This document shows, one piece after another, positions 51,929 to 60,747 of a stretch of 64,000 nt of DNA. Each line of letters opens with the position of its first letter. Positions within the stretch are counted from its first letter, which is position 1. The stretch is from the NCBI GenBank assembly GCA_964448135.1, contig CAYUVH010000058.1, forward strand, positions 62,001 to 126,000, read 5' to 3'. The notes under the pieces are model-generated. The model did not search any database, was not told the origin of the DNA, and saw only the letters and a program-made list of their open reading frames with translations. The stretch is from CAYUVH01 sp964448135. GTDB lineage: Bacteria; Verrucomicrobiota; Verrucomicrobiia; Limisphaerales; UBA8199. The translations under genes were made by a program, and so were the position numbers.

Positions 51929-53392
51929 ATGAATTCAAACACACTGGCGGCCAGCTTGCTTTGCCTGCTCTTTTCCCTCAGCGGGCAGGCTTTCGGCGAA
52001 ACCGTCACTTTGGAGGCGAGTTTTACGGGCACGCCCATGGCCGACAATCCGACCTGCCGGTTCACCCGGGTCGGGAGCAATTTGTGGTTCACCACGCAAA
52101 ATGGCGGCAATGCCAGCTTCGGCGGCGTGTTTTCGTTCGACCCTGTGACCAGGGACGTAAGCAAACTCGCGGACCTCGATGGGACCACCGGCAACCGGCC
52201 TTGGGCCTCTTCCCTATACCTGGCGGCGGGCAAGGCGTGGTTCACGACGTCGCAAGGCGGCACCGGCAGCCAGGGCAGCCTGTGCTCCATTGAGACCAAC
52301 GCCCCCTACGCGGTCGCGAACGTTTTTTCCTTTCCCACCAACGCCGCTCTCGGTTGGAAACCGCACTCCACGCCCATCCTGATTGACAACGACCTTTGGT
52401 TCACCACGAGCGGTGGCGGCACGCCGCCGGACGGTTCGACCACCTACGGTGCTGTGGTCCGTTACAACCTCGGCACCGGGTTGCTAACGAACGTGTTGTC
52501 GCTGGATAGCACGAATTACGGCCGCCAGCCGCTGGGCAACAGCATCGTGAAAGCCGGCAACGAGTATTACTTCACCACCTTCAGCGGCGGGGCCAATGTC
52601 GTTCCGATCTACGCCCCGACCGGCGGTGGCGTGATCAATCGCATCACCTTTGACGGCTCGAACCAGCCGGTCATCACCAAGAGAGTGGATTTGACGGCGG
52701 GTCAGACGGCCTTGCCGGCGGGCGACCCGGTTTACGATGGCTCGAATTACCTCTACTTCACGACCACCGGCCCCTCGGCTGCACCGGGCTCCATCTCGCG
52801 CTACGACCTAACCACTCACCAGGTGACCAACCTGTTTTCCTTCGTCTCCAACGCCGTATCCGCAACGCTCTATGGCAAGCAGCCCTACTGCACCCCGGTG
52901 CTCTTCGGCGACAATCTCTATTTCACTACTTTCACCGGCGGCATCAGGAACAAGGGCACCTTGGGCAAATACTCCATCTCCTCCAATATCGTGACGAAGC
53001 TCGCGGATTTCGAAGGCTACGGGGTCGGCTTTCTCGGCAGCGGACCGCAATACAATGGGGGAACCGTTTACACCAATCCGGTGGACGGCCGCGTGAAAAT
53101 CTACTGGCCCATCAATCGCGGCGGGGACCACATCCCCAACAACGGCGTGGGCACCATCGTCTCGGTTTCCTTGCCGCCGTTTCCGATTGTCTCGTCCATC
53201 ACGAACAGTGGCGGCGGGAGCTACACGCTTTCATGGACCGGCGGCTACCCGCCCTACAGTGTGGATGTGACCAGTAGCGCGACCGGCGGGGCGTGGATCA
53301 CCAACTGGCTCTCAGGCATCTCCTCCAACAGCGTCACGATCTCCGCCACCAACACGCAGGCTTACTTCCGCATCGTGGGTCAGTCGGAGTAA
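51929..53392 (+). CDS. Secreted GloVer-repeat protein
   Basis: 487 residues with a signal peptide (SLLCLLFSLSGQAFG). The body is built of ~55-60 residue beta-propeller-like repeats with LWFTTQNGGNASFGGVFSFD, AWFTTSQGGTGSQGSL, LWFTTSGGGTPP, YYFTTFSGGAN, LYFTTTG and LYFTTFTGG: at least six units, the pattern of GloVer repeats seen in Verrucomicrobia and Gloeobacter. A C-terminal immunoglobulin-like domain (YTLSWTGGYPPYSVDVTSS) ends the chain. Extracellular; role unknown. The pseudopilin gene starts 8 bp later. Confidence 0.82.
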   Translation: MNSNTLAASLLCLLFSLSGQAFGETVTLEASFTGTPMADNPTCRFTRVGSNLWFTTQNGGNASFGGVFSFDPVTRDVSKLADLDGTTGNRPWASSLYLAAGKAWFTTSQGGTGSQGSLCSIETNAPYAVANVFSFPTNAALGWKPHSTPILIDNDLWFTTSGGGTPPDGSTTYGAVVRYNLGTGLLTNVLSLDSTNYGRQPLGNSIVKAGNEYYFTTFSGGANVVPIYAPTGGGVINRITFDGSNQPVITKRVDLTAGQTALPAGDPVYDGSNYLYFTTTGPSAAPGSISRYDLTTHQVTNLFSFVSNAVSATLYGKQPYCTPVLFGDNLYFTTFTGGIRNKGTLGKYSISSNIVTKLADFEGYGVGFLGSGPQYNGGTVYTNPVDGRVKIYWPINRGGDHIPNNGVGTIVSVSLPPFPIVSSITNSGGGSYTLSWTGGYPPYSVDVTSSATGGAWITNWLSGISSNSVTISATNTQAYFRIVGQSE

Positions 53393-53400
53393 AGGTTTCC

Positions 53401-54021
53401 GTGAGGATTAGTGCACCCAAGCGAAGGCGGGTAACCCGGCGCGTGCCGGGTTTCACGTTGATCGAATTGCTGGTGGTCATCGCCATCATCGCGATTCTGG
53501 CGGCCATGCTGCTACCGGCTCTGGCGCGCGCGAAGGAAAAGGGCAACAAAGTCCGTTGCTTCGGGAATCTCCGGCAGATGGCGGCGGTGTACCACATGTA
53601 CAACGACGAGAACAATAACCACCTGCCCTCGCCGGAAATGCTCGGCTACTCCTCTTATCGCCAGGTCAATGATCCGCTGAGCCTGTGCAATTATTTCCAG
53701 GCCTACCTGCCCACGAACAGTGCCGTGTGGCTGTGTCCTTCCGGCTGGAAGATCCTGAAGCAATACGGGGTGAATTACGCGTGGTCGCGCGCGCAGAATC
53801 TGACCGGGACCGGCGGCAGCTCGGATGCCTTCAACAAGATGATCACCACCACCGTGGTCTGGGACAACTTCACCATGTCGCTGGCTTCCATCTACGCCGT
53901 TCCCGAAAGCCCCACCTCGGGCGGCCCGTCTGCCGTCCCGACCTACGCCCGCGTCTATCCGCACGATAGCGGCCGCCGGGCCAACTACTTGTATCTCGAC
54001 GGCCACACCGGCACCCAATGA
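53401..54021 (+). CDS. Type II secretion/type IV pilin-like prepilin (DUF1559-like group)
   Basis: 206 residues from a GTG. The prepilin leader is RVPGFTLIELLVVIAIIAIL: peptidase cleavage after Gly, Phe at +1 and Glu at +5. The remainder (NLRQMAAVYHMYNDENNNHL, VNYAWSRAQNL) and C-terminal RANYLYLDGH match the multiplied pseudopilin-like proteins of Verrucomicrobia and Planctomycetes. Its stop overlaps an ATG that opens a frame through the cruciform repeat into the peroxidase gene. Confidence 0.87.
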   Translation: MRISAPKRRRVTRRVPGFTLIELLVVIAIIAILAAMLLPALARAKEKGNKVRCFGNLRQMAAVYHMYNDENNNHLPSPEMLGYSSYRQVNDPLSLCNYFQAYLPTNSAVWLCPSGWKILKQYGVNYAWSRAQNLTGTGGSSDAFNKMITTTVVWDNFTMSLASIYAVPESPTSGGPSAVPTYARVYPHDSGRRANYLYLDGHTGTQ

Positions 54022-54134
54022 ACCTCCTTGATTACACCGAACGCGTTAACCACCAAACCCATCTCCCTTTTCTCTTCCGGAGAAGTGAGACGGTGGAACG
54101 GGACGTCTCGACGGCAGATGCATTTAAACTCGTA

Positions 54135-54261
54135 GCGCAGGTTTCCAACCTGCTGTATCGCGGATTTCCAATCCGCAGGCCGCGGAGGATCTCCAGACCT
54201 GACCGCATTCAGCAGCATTGCCGACTGGAAGTCGGCGATACAGAAGGTTGGAAACCTGCGC
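54135..54261. repeat. 127-bp cruciform element at the peroxidase 5' end
   Basis: The left arm at 54135-54161 (starting GCGCAGGTTTCCAACCTG) and right arm at 54235-54261 (ending AACCTGCGC) are inverted repeats matching at 26 of 27 bases. Inside are two perfect hairpins: GCGGATT-TCC-AATCCGC (54160-54176) and GCCGACT-GGA-AGTCGGC (54220-54236). The element would fold as a cross. The open reading frame of the next gene runs through it. Confidence 0.8.
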
Positions 54262-54269
54262 CACGGCCG

Positions 54270-55817
54270 GTGGCTGCCATCCTCGCCAGCATAATCCTCC
54301 TCCTGCTGATCGCTTTCCCTTCGCCCGCCCAAACCAATTCCGCTGCCCGGGCCGGCGCGCCCATGCAGGTCTGGGACTACGCGGACCAACTCGGACTCAG
54401 CAAGGCCCAAGGCGCCGAAATGAAAGCCATCCGCGAGCAGTACGAAAAGGCGCGGGCTGATCTGCAAACGGCCAAAGGACCGGATGTCCCGCCGGACGCC
54501 CAGCGCGCGGCGCAGTTGAATTTCAACGACCAGTTCCGTATCAGCAATCGCCGCATCGCGGAATTACTGACGGACGAACAGAAGGCCAAGTTGACTGCGC
54601 TGCGTAAAGAGCGCGTCACTGCGCGCACGGTGCCGGCTGCCTCCGAAGAAAAGGCGGACGCAACAACTAATACTGAAGACGAGAGCGCGGCGTCCATGGT
54701 GATTGCGCGCAAGGCGCCCCGGCCCGCGCTGAGTGCGGAGGAATATCGCAAGCTAGCGGTCGAACTGCGGGCCGCTTACTCGCAACCTTCCGCAAAGTGG
54801 CCGGCGCCGAACATTGACGATGAAGTGAAGCCGCACTTTGTGGAGATCGGTTTGCTGCCGCTGGTTTCTTTTCCGACGAACAATCCTTATTCGGAGGCCA
54901 AGACTGCCCTGGGTCAAAAACTATTCTTCGAACCGCGGCTCAGCGGTTCCGGACAGATTACCTGTGCGAGTTGTCATGATCCCGACCTGGCGTTTGCGGA
55001 CGGGCGAACAGTTTCGTTTGGTCATAAGCGGACCGAACTGAAACGGAATGCTCCCACGATTCTCAACACCGCGTTCAACCAGACGCTGTTCTGGGATGGG
55101 CGGGCGGATTCGCTGGAGCAACAGGTCAGCGACGTCGTGAACAACCAGGATGAGATGCATTCGAAAGCGGAGTCGGTGCGCGACACGTTGGGAAAGCTTT
55201 CGGAATACACGAACGAATTCGCCACGGTGTTTGGGTCGTCCGAGATCACCCTGTCGCGCGTGGCACAGGCGATTGCCACCTTTGAGCGGACGGTCACCAG
55301 CCGCGGGAATAATTTTGATTCGTTCCTGCGGGGCGATACCGATGCGCTCAGTGACGAAGCAGTGCGCGGCTTGCATCTCTTCCGCACGACTGCCCGCTGC
55401 ATCAACTGCCACAATGGGCCGAACTTCACGGACGGTCGTTTCCACAACGAAGGCCTCACCTACTACGGCCGCAAGTACGAGGACCTGGGCCGCTACAACG
55501 TCACGCACGAGACTGCGGACGTTGGCAAATTCAAGACGCCCAGTCTGCGCAACATCGGCCGTACTGCTCCCTACATGCACAACGGCCTCTTCGACCTCGA
55601 CGGAGTCATCAACATGTACAATGCCGGTATGGCCACCGTCCGCCGCCGACCCTCGCAAAAAGACGACCCGCTTTTCCCCGTCAAATCTCCCCTGCTCCAG
55701 CCCCTCGGCCTCAACCAACAGGACCACGCCGACCTCAAAGCCTTTTTGGAATCGCTCACGGAAACCCGGTTCCGCCTGCGTCCGCCCAAACTGCCCGAGG
55801 ACAAAACCTCTTCGTGA
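54270..55817 (+). CDS. Di-heme cytochrome c peroxidase (MauG/CcpA family)
   Basis: 515 residues from a GTG that begins a signal peptide (AAILASIILLLLIAFPSPAQ). An N-terminal helical region of ~130 residues (LGLSKAQGAEMKAIREQYEK) resembles a Spy/LTXXQ-like segment. The peroxidase part has two heme sites, CASCH (from residue 232) and CINCH (from residue 377), with LSGSGQITCASCHDPDLAFA and FKTPSLRNIGRTAPYMHNG as family signatures. Periplasmic, reducing H2O2 or oxidising a partner protein. The frame extends back to 54018, but that part is repeat sequence, so I exclude it. Confidence 0.87.
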   Translation: MAAILASIILLLLIAFPSPAQTNSAARAGAPMQVWDYADQLGLSKAQGAEMKAIREQYEKARADLQTAKGPDVPPDAQRAAQLNFNDQFRISNRRIAELLTDEQKAKLTALRKERVTARTVPAASEEKADATTNTEDESAASMVIARKAPRPALSAEEYRKLAVELRAAYSQPSAKWPAPNIDDEVKPHFVEIGLLPLVSFPTNNPYSEAKTALGQKLFFEPRLSGSGQITCASCHDPDLAFADGRTVSFGHKRTELKRNAPTILNTAFNQTLFWDGRADSLEQQVSDVVNNQDEMHSKAESVRDTLGKLSEYTNEFATVFGSSEITLSRVAQAIATFERTVTSRGNNFDSFLRGDTDALSDEAVRGLHLFRTTARCINCHNGPNFTDGRFHNEGLTYYGRKYEDLGRYNVTHETADVGKFKTPSLRNIGRTAPYMHNGLFDLDGVINMYNAGMATVRRRPSQKDDPLFPVKSPLLQPLGLNQQDHADLKAFLESLTETRFRLRPPKLPEDKTSS

Positions 55818-55923
55818 CGGTTGTATTTGAATCCGGTCTGGTGTTTGGGAGACTGGTCTTAACTGGGAGTAATCCGTTGGCACCACAAAACCGTGTGAGG
55901 AACTTGACACCGCCCGGTCAAAC

Positions 55924-55939
55924 ATGACAATTCTGTCAT
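55924..55939. promoter_or_regulatory. Dyad ATGACA-ATTC-TGTCAT
   Basis: Perfect 6-bp arms with a 4-bp spacer, 34 bp before the start of the outer-membrane protein gene, where an operator overlapping a promoter could sit. A TTGACA-like word (55903) lies 20 bp upstream of it. No regulator assigned. Confidence 0.35.
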
Positions 55940-55972
55940 TTAGGCTTAGGCACAAAAAAACCAGGACGCACC

Positions 55973-56905
55973 ATGAGGCTAACAAACAAGAAATCCGTAC
56001 TTCACTCACCGCCAAAAACACTCCTCTATTTATCGCTGCTCCTCTCCGCCACGCTGGCAGGCCGCGGCGCGGAACCGACGGATACGCCCCAGACCGACAC
56101 AACTCAGACGGAAAGCTCATCCTTCCTCGGTCCAGTGGGCGATTACTTCGCCAACTGGTTCGAGCATGTGGACCGCGCCCGCGCCACGCAGCCGCACTGG
56201 GTGCCGCCCGTGTTCACCACCTCGCCCAACCTGCAGGAAGTCTTCCGCTACGACATCTTCTACCAGACCTCGATGCGGAACGGTTATGACCTCGCCAACT
56301 TCGGGGGCGGCAAGGGCTTCGAATTCATTCTGTCCGAACGGATGCAGCTTAACATCGGCATTCCCGCCTATCTGCACCTGGACAGCTCGCCTGCGCGTAC
56401 CGGCTGGGGCGATGAGAATTTTCTCTACAAATACCGCCTGTTCGCCGCGCCGGAAAAAGAGGGCGACTATGTCGTGACCCTCTTCGCCGGCCTGACCGCG
56501 CCCACCGGCACCCAGAATTTCACCGGCGACCACTTCGTTTTCAGTCCCGCGCTCGCCTTCGGCAAAGGCTGGGACGACTTCAACATCCAGGGCACGCTCG
56601 GGAGCGCCATCCCCGACAACGGCGCCAGCACTCACGGCACCGGGACACCCTTCATCTCGAACACCGTGTTCCAATACCGCATCGCCAAATACTTCTGGCC
56701 GCAGGTCGAGTTCAACTACACCTACTGGCCCAACGGACGCTACGACGGCCTGAACCAGCTTTTCATCACGCCGGGCCTGGTCCTCGGCAAGTTCCAGGTT
56801 TACAAGCGCCTCGGCTTCATGGTCGGCATCGGTTGCCAGATCGCCGCCACGGACGATCCGCTCTACAAAAAGAACTTCATCCTCACTTTCCGGATGCCTT
56901 TTTGA
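55973..56905 (+). CDS. Outer-membrane beta-barrel protein
   Basis: 310 residues with a signal peptide (TLLYLSLLLSATLAGRGAEP). Alternating strands such as EFILSERMQLNIGIPAYLHL, YVVTLFAGLTAPTG, and KYFWPQVEFNYTYWPNGRYD, and a terminal Phe (LTFRMPF), are typical of a BAM-assembled barrel, similar to the MetA-pathway/transporter-type barrels. Substrate unknown. Lies between the peroxidase and the phosphatase/cytochrome fusion; all are envelope proteins on one strand. Confidence 0.75.
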   Translation: MRLTNKKSVLHSPPKTLLYLSLLLSATLAGRGAEPTDTPQTDTTQTESSSFLGPVGDYFANWFEHVDRARATQPHWVPPVFTTSPNLQEVFRYDIFYQTSMRNGYDLANFGGGKGFEFILSERMQLNIGIPAYLHLDSSPARTGWGDENFLYKYRLFAAPEKEGDYVVTLFAGLTAPTGTQNFTGDHFVFSPALAFGKGWDDFNIQGTLGSAIPDNGASTHGTGTPFISNTVFQYRIAKYFWPQVEFNYTYWPNGRYDGLNQLFITPGLVLGKFQVYKRLGFMVGIGCQIAATDDPLYKKNFILTFRMPF

Positions 56906-56946
56906 GGCGGCGTGCCCATTCTAGTCTCGTCAAAGCGGCACCTACG

Positions 56947-57891
56947 ATGAATCTGCGTTATGCAATTACGAGAGCGCTGCTCGTCTGCGCGCTCGCGCTT
57001 ATCGCGCCCGCGTGCTGCTTCGCGGCGGACGCGGCGGCGACCAGTTCCACCAACGCGGCGAAGTATCCGCGGGTCGAGCTTCCGGGGATCCACAATTCCT
57101 TCCGGGTCAGCGAGCGGATCATCTCCGGCTCGCAACCCGAAGGGGATGAAGCCTTCGCGGCGCTCGCGAAGCTCGGCGTCAAAACGATCATCACGGTGGA
57201 CGGCAGCAAGCCGGATGTCGAAGCGGCCCGCCGCCACGGGATCCGGTACATCCACCTGCCGATCGGTTACGATGGCGTCCCGACCAACCGGGTGGTCGAA
57301 CTGGCCAAAGCGGCCGGATCAACCTCCGAGCCGATCTACGTGCACTGCCATCATGGCATGCATCGCGGCCCGGCGGCCGTTGCGGTGATCTGCGAGGCGA
57401 CCCAGAACTGGACCCCGAAACAGGCCGAGGCCTGGTTGCGCGAGGCGGGAACGTCGTCGGATTACGCGGGGCTGTACCGCTCCGCCGCCGACTTCAAGAA
57501 GCCGACGCCGGAGCAACTGGCCGCGGTGAAATCGCTGCCGGAAGTGGCACAGACTTCCTCGCTGGTCGAAACGATGGTCTCGATTGACGACCATTTCGCG
57601 CAATTGAAGCTCAGCCAAAAGGCCGGCTGGAAAACACCGCCGGGCCACGCCGATATCACCCCGGAGCACGAGGTCCTGATGTTGTGGGAATTACTGCGGG
57701 AAACCGCGCGCACGGAAAACACCGCCAAACGCCCGGCGGATTACCGTGCGAAACTGTCCGCCGCCGAGCAGGCGGCCGAGGCACTCCAGGCGGCGTTGAA
57801 AAAGTCCGATCCTCCGGCCGTGATCGAATCAGCGTTCACCAAAATGGGTGCCAGTTGCTCGGCGTGTCATAAGCAGTATCGGAATAAGTAG
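56947..57891 (+). CDS. Secreted tyrosine-phosphatase-like/cytochrome c' fusion protein
   Basis: 314 residues from the second possible ATG, which gives a signal peptide (ALLVCALALIAPACCFAADA). Residues ~30-180 form a dual-specificity phosphatase-like domain with VHCHHGMHRGPAA, a CX5R loop with Cys134 and Arg140, and YDGVP as a possible general-acid loop. Residues ~200-314 form a helical domain ending CSACHKQYR, with heme-binding CXXCH at Cys304-His308, the pattern of cytochrome c' proteins. The two domains are in one frame without a break. Role unknown; export suggests a substrate outside the cytoplasm. Confidence 0.8.
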   Translation: MNLRYAITRALLVCALALIAPACCFAADAAATSSTNAAKYPRVELPGIHNSFRVSERIISGSQPEGDEAFAALAKLGVKTIITVDGSKPDVEAARRHGIRYIHLPIGYDGVPTNRVVELAKAAGSTSEPIYVHCHHGMHRGPAAVAVICEATQNWTPKQAEAWLREAGTSSDYAGLYRSAADFKKPTPEQLAAVKSLPEVAQTSSLVETMVSIDDHFAQLKLSQKAGWKTPPGHADITPEHEVLMLWELLRETARTENTAKRPADYRAKLSAAEQAAEALQAALKKSDPPAVIESAFTKMGASCSACHKQYRNK

Positions 57892-57899
57892 CGCAAAAC

Positions 57900-58328
57900 T
57901 CAGGTGTGCAATTCCTTGTTGGTCGCGGTGACCATCAGCTTGCCGTGCTTGACGCCCTTCGCGGCGATCAATTCGTCGGCGATCTTCTTGATCAACCCGC
58001 TCTTGCCCCGCACCACCAGCACTTCCAGGCAGTTGTGATGGTCCAGGTGCACGTGCACCGTTGACACGATCACATCGTGGTGGTCGTGCTGGATGTCCGT
58101 CAGCGTCGCCTGCACGTGCTGCTTGTGGTGATCGTACACCAGCGTGATCGTGCCGGCGATCTCCTCGTTGCTGTCGCGTTGGTAATGGTCCACCAGTTTC
58201 TCGCGAATCATGTCTGCCAGCGCGAGCGAGCGATTATCATAGCTCTTCTCGGTCACCATCCGGTCGAACTGCCGGAGCAATTCGGGCGGCAGGGAAACGC
58301 TGAAGCGGCTGACAAATTCCTTTTTCAT
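57900..58328 (-). CDS. nikR: NikR nickel-responsive regulator
   Basis: 142 residues. N-terminal ribbon-helix-helix: VSRFSVSLPPELLRQFDRM. The C-terminal ACT-like nickel domain has VQATLTDIQHDHHDVIVSTV then HVHLDHHNCLEVLVV; the expected ligands His81, His92, His94 and Cys100 are all present at the right spacing. NikR represses nickel uptake genes when nickel is ample. It is divergent from the TonB-dependent receptor at 58408, its probable target. Confidence 0.93.
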   Translation of the reverse strand: MKKEFVSRFSVSLPPELLRQFDRMVTEKSYDNRSLALADMIREKLVDHYQRDSNEEIAGTITLVYDHHKQHVQATLTDIQHDHHDVIVSTVHVHLDHHNCLEVLVVRGKSGLIKKIADELIAAKGVKHGKLMVTATNKELHT

Positions 58329-58374
58329 AGGCGAGGAAAACAGGCAAATGATGTGAACACGAATTTATTGTTGC

Positions 58375-58420
58375 GTAACACTGAAATCCGGCGTAACACT
58401 CATTATCATGAAAGTAACAC
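58375..58420. promoter_or_regulatory. Three GTAACAC words between nikR and the TonB-dependent receptor
   Basis: GTAACAC occurs at 58375-58381, 58393-58399 and 58414-58420, the last overlapping the receptor start. As I recall, comparative studies describe a GTGTTAC...GTAACAC type NikR signal in some lineages; here only direct half-sites are seen, so NikR binding is a hypothesis. Confidence 0.4.
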
Positions 58421-60732
58421 CCGCCCGTAGTATATCTCGTGTCTCAAAACGGGGTCAAGCTGCCGGACTTCGGACGGCAACGTTAGCGAAGCCCAGCCGC
58501 GGCGCGTCCGGCTGGGTTGCTGAAGTCCTCCGTTCGGGTCGCTCCCGTCCGCCGAACACTGTGCTGCGCCGGGCCGCCAGCCTCGCCAGCTTCGCTTTCA
58601 TCCTCGGCTCCGTCGCTTCCGCGCACGCCCAGGACATCCCCGGCGGCGGCCCGCCGGCCTCCGCCAGCACGACCAACACCACCGACGTCGCCCGGCTCCC
58701 GGAAATGGAAGTCACCGGCCGCGCCGACAGCCTCGTGGGCATGGCCACCAGCGCTTCGCAGGGAACCGTCGGCAAACAGGAATTGGAATATCGCGCGCTC
58801 GCCCGGCCGGGTGAAGTGCTGGAAACCATTCCCGGCCTCATTGCCACACAACACAGCGGCGCGGGCAAGGCCAATCAGTATTTTCTGCGCGGCTTCAATC
58901 TCGACCACGGCACCGACTTCACGACCATGATGGACGGCGTCCCGGTGAACATGCCGACGCACGCGCATGGTCAGGGCTACATGGACATGAACTTCATGCT
59001 GCCCGAACTGATTGACCATATGGACTTTCGCAAGGGTGTCTATTATGCGGACCTCGGCGATTTTTCCACGACGGGCGGGGCGGACATGCACTACATCAAT
59101 TCCGTCCAGCAGAACGTGGCGCAATTGGAGGGCGGCGACTACGGCTACGGGCGCGGGCTGTTTATCACCTCGCCAAAGGTCGGGGCCGGCTATTTGCTCG
59201 GCGCGCTGGAACTGTTTCACGAAGACGGCCCCTGGGCGCACCCCGACAATTTTCTCCGCATCAACGGCGTGTTGCGCTACAGCCAGGGGGATGCCTCGCA
59301 GGGCTTCAGCATCACGGGCATGGCTTACGCCGGCAAATGGAACGCCACCGACCAGATCGCTACGCGCGCGCTCACCGAGATACCGGATTTCGGCCTCTAT
59401 GATTCGCTGGACACCTCCGACGGCGGCAATTCCCAACGCTACAGCCTCACCGCGGAATGGCACCGGGCCGACGCGGATTCCGCCACCTCCGTCATATTGT
59501 ATGGCATCCGCTACAGTCTCGATTTGTTTTCGGACTTCACCTACTTCCTCAATTCTCCCGACGGCGACCAGATCGAGCAGCAGGACAACCGGTGGATCGG
59601 CGGCGCGAAGGCGCATCAAACGTGGTTCGGGCACCTGGCCAGCCACGAGATGGAAAATACGGTCGGCCTGCAAATCCGCAGTGATTCAATCAACAACGGG
59701 CTTTATAACACCACGGACCGGGTGCGCACCGACAAGGTGGACTGGGACGGCGCGCCGATCGCCGCCACGACCCGCGCCGATTCGATTTGGGAATCGAGCG
59801 TCGCGCCCTACTTCGAAAACCGCGTGCAATGGAGCCCCTGGTTTCGCTCGGTGCTCGGGGTGCGGGGCGATTTCTTTCACGTGGACGACCAAAGCAACCT
59901 GGCGGCGAACTCCGGCACGCGCAGCCAGTTCCTGGCGAGCCCGAAAGGCTCACTGGTGTTCGGCCCCTGGGCGAAAACCGAGTATTATCTGAGCGGCGGC
60001 CTGGGGTATCACAGCAATGACGGCCGTGGCGCGACCACGCACATTGATCCTTCCACGGGCGAAGCGGCGGCTCCGGATGACCTGCTCGTCCGCACCTACG
60101 GGGCGGAAATCGGCGCCCGCACCACGATCATTCCCGGCCTGCAAAGCACCCTAGCCTTTTGGTGGCTCAACATCGGCTCGGAACTCGTCTTCGAAGGCGA
60201 CGCCGGCTCCACCAGCCCGAGCGCGCCGAGCCAGCGCTACGGCGTCGAGTTTGCAAACTACTATACTCCGACGCCCTGGCTAGCCTTCGACGCGGACTTT
60301 GCGTTTTCCCATGCGCGATTTACGGAGAATGTGTTCGATGACGAAAACGGCACCACGGGCCCTTATATTCCGGAGGCGGTCGAATCCGTGATTTCCGCGG
60401 GGGCGCTGTTCCATCAAACCGGTGAGCGCGGTTTCTTTGCCGAACTTCGCCTGCGGTTTTTCGGCCCCCGCGCGCTCACCGAGGACGACAGCGTGCGCAC
60501 CGCGTCCACGATTCTCCTGAGCGCGAAAGTGGGTTACAACTTCAACCGGCATTGGACGTTGAGCGCGGAAGTGTTTAACCTCCTGAATCGCTCGGACAGT
60601 GAAATTGATTACTACTATCCCTCGCGCCTCGCGAACGAGCCCGTCGGTCCCGACAGCGGCGGCTATCTCGACATCCATTTCAAGCCGGTCGAGCCCATCT
60701 CCTTCCGCATCGCCCTGACGGCGCGCTTCTGA
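58408..60732 (+). CDS. TonB-dependent receptor, probably for nickel or another metal complex
   Basis: 774 residues. A long N-region precedes the signal core (ASLASFAFILGSVASAHAQ). Plug domain: LARPGEVLETIPGLIATQHS, GKANQYFLRGFNLDHGTDFT, VPVNMPTHAHGQGYMDMNFM, and ISFRIALTARF at the barrel end with terminal Phe. The His/Met-rich plug loop (MPTHAHGQGYMDMNFM) would fit a metal ligand, and the divergent nikR suggests nickel, but this is inference. A TonB gene follows 15 bp later. Confidence 0.87.
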   Translation: MKVTPARSISRVSKRGQAAGLRTATLAKPSRGASGWVAEVLRSGRSRPPNTVLRRAASLASFAFILGSVASAHAQDIPGGGPPASASTTNTTDVARLPEMEVTGRADSLVGMATSASQGTVGKQELEYRALARPGEVLETIPGLIATQHSGAGKANQYFLRGFNLDHGTDFTTMMDGVPVNMPTHAHGQGYMDMNFMLPELIDHMDFRKGVYYADLGDFSTTGGADMHYINSVQQNVAQLEGGDYGYGRGLFITSPKVGAGYLLGALELFHEDGPWAHPDNFLRINGVLRYSQGDASQGFSITGMAYAGKWNATDQIATRALTEIPDFGLYDSLDTSDGGNSQRYSLTAEWHRADADSATSVILYGIRYSLDLFSDFTYFLNSPDGDQIEQQDNRWIGGAKAHQTWFGHLASHEMENTVGLQIRSDSINNGLYNTTDRVRTDKVDWDGAPIAATTRADSIWESSVAPYFENRVQWSPWFRSVLGVRGDFFHVDDQSNLAANSGTRSQFLASPKGSLVFGPWAKTEYYLSGGLGYHSNDGRGATTHIDPSTGEAAAPDDLLVRTYGAEIGARTTIIPGLQSTLAFWWLNIGSELVFEGDAGSTSPSAPSQRYGVEFANYYTPTPWLAFDADFAFSHARFTENVFDDENGTTGPYIPEAVESVISAGALFHQTGERGFFAELRLRFFGPRALTEDDSVRTASTILLSAKVGYNFNRHWTLSAEVFNLLNRSDSEIDYYYPSRLANEPVGPDSGGYLDIHFKPVEPISFRIALTARF

Positions 60733-60747
60733 GCGGCAAACCAACGA

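Noticed and set aside
54018..54269. ATG overlapping the pilin stop (ATGA) as the start of the peroxidase gene
   Set aside because: It would put ~84 residues of translated cruciform repeat before a clear signal peptide; the GTG at 54270 gives a normal exported protein.
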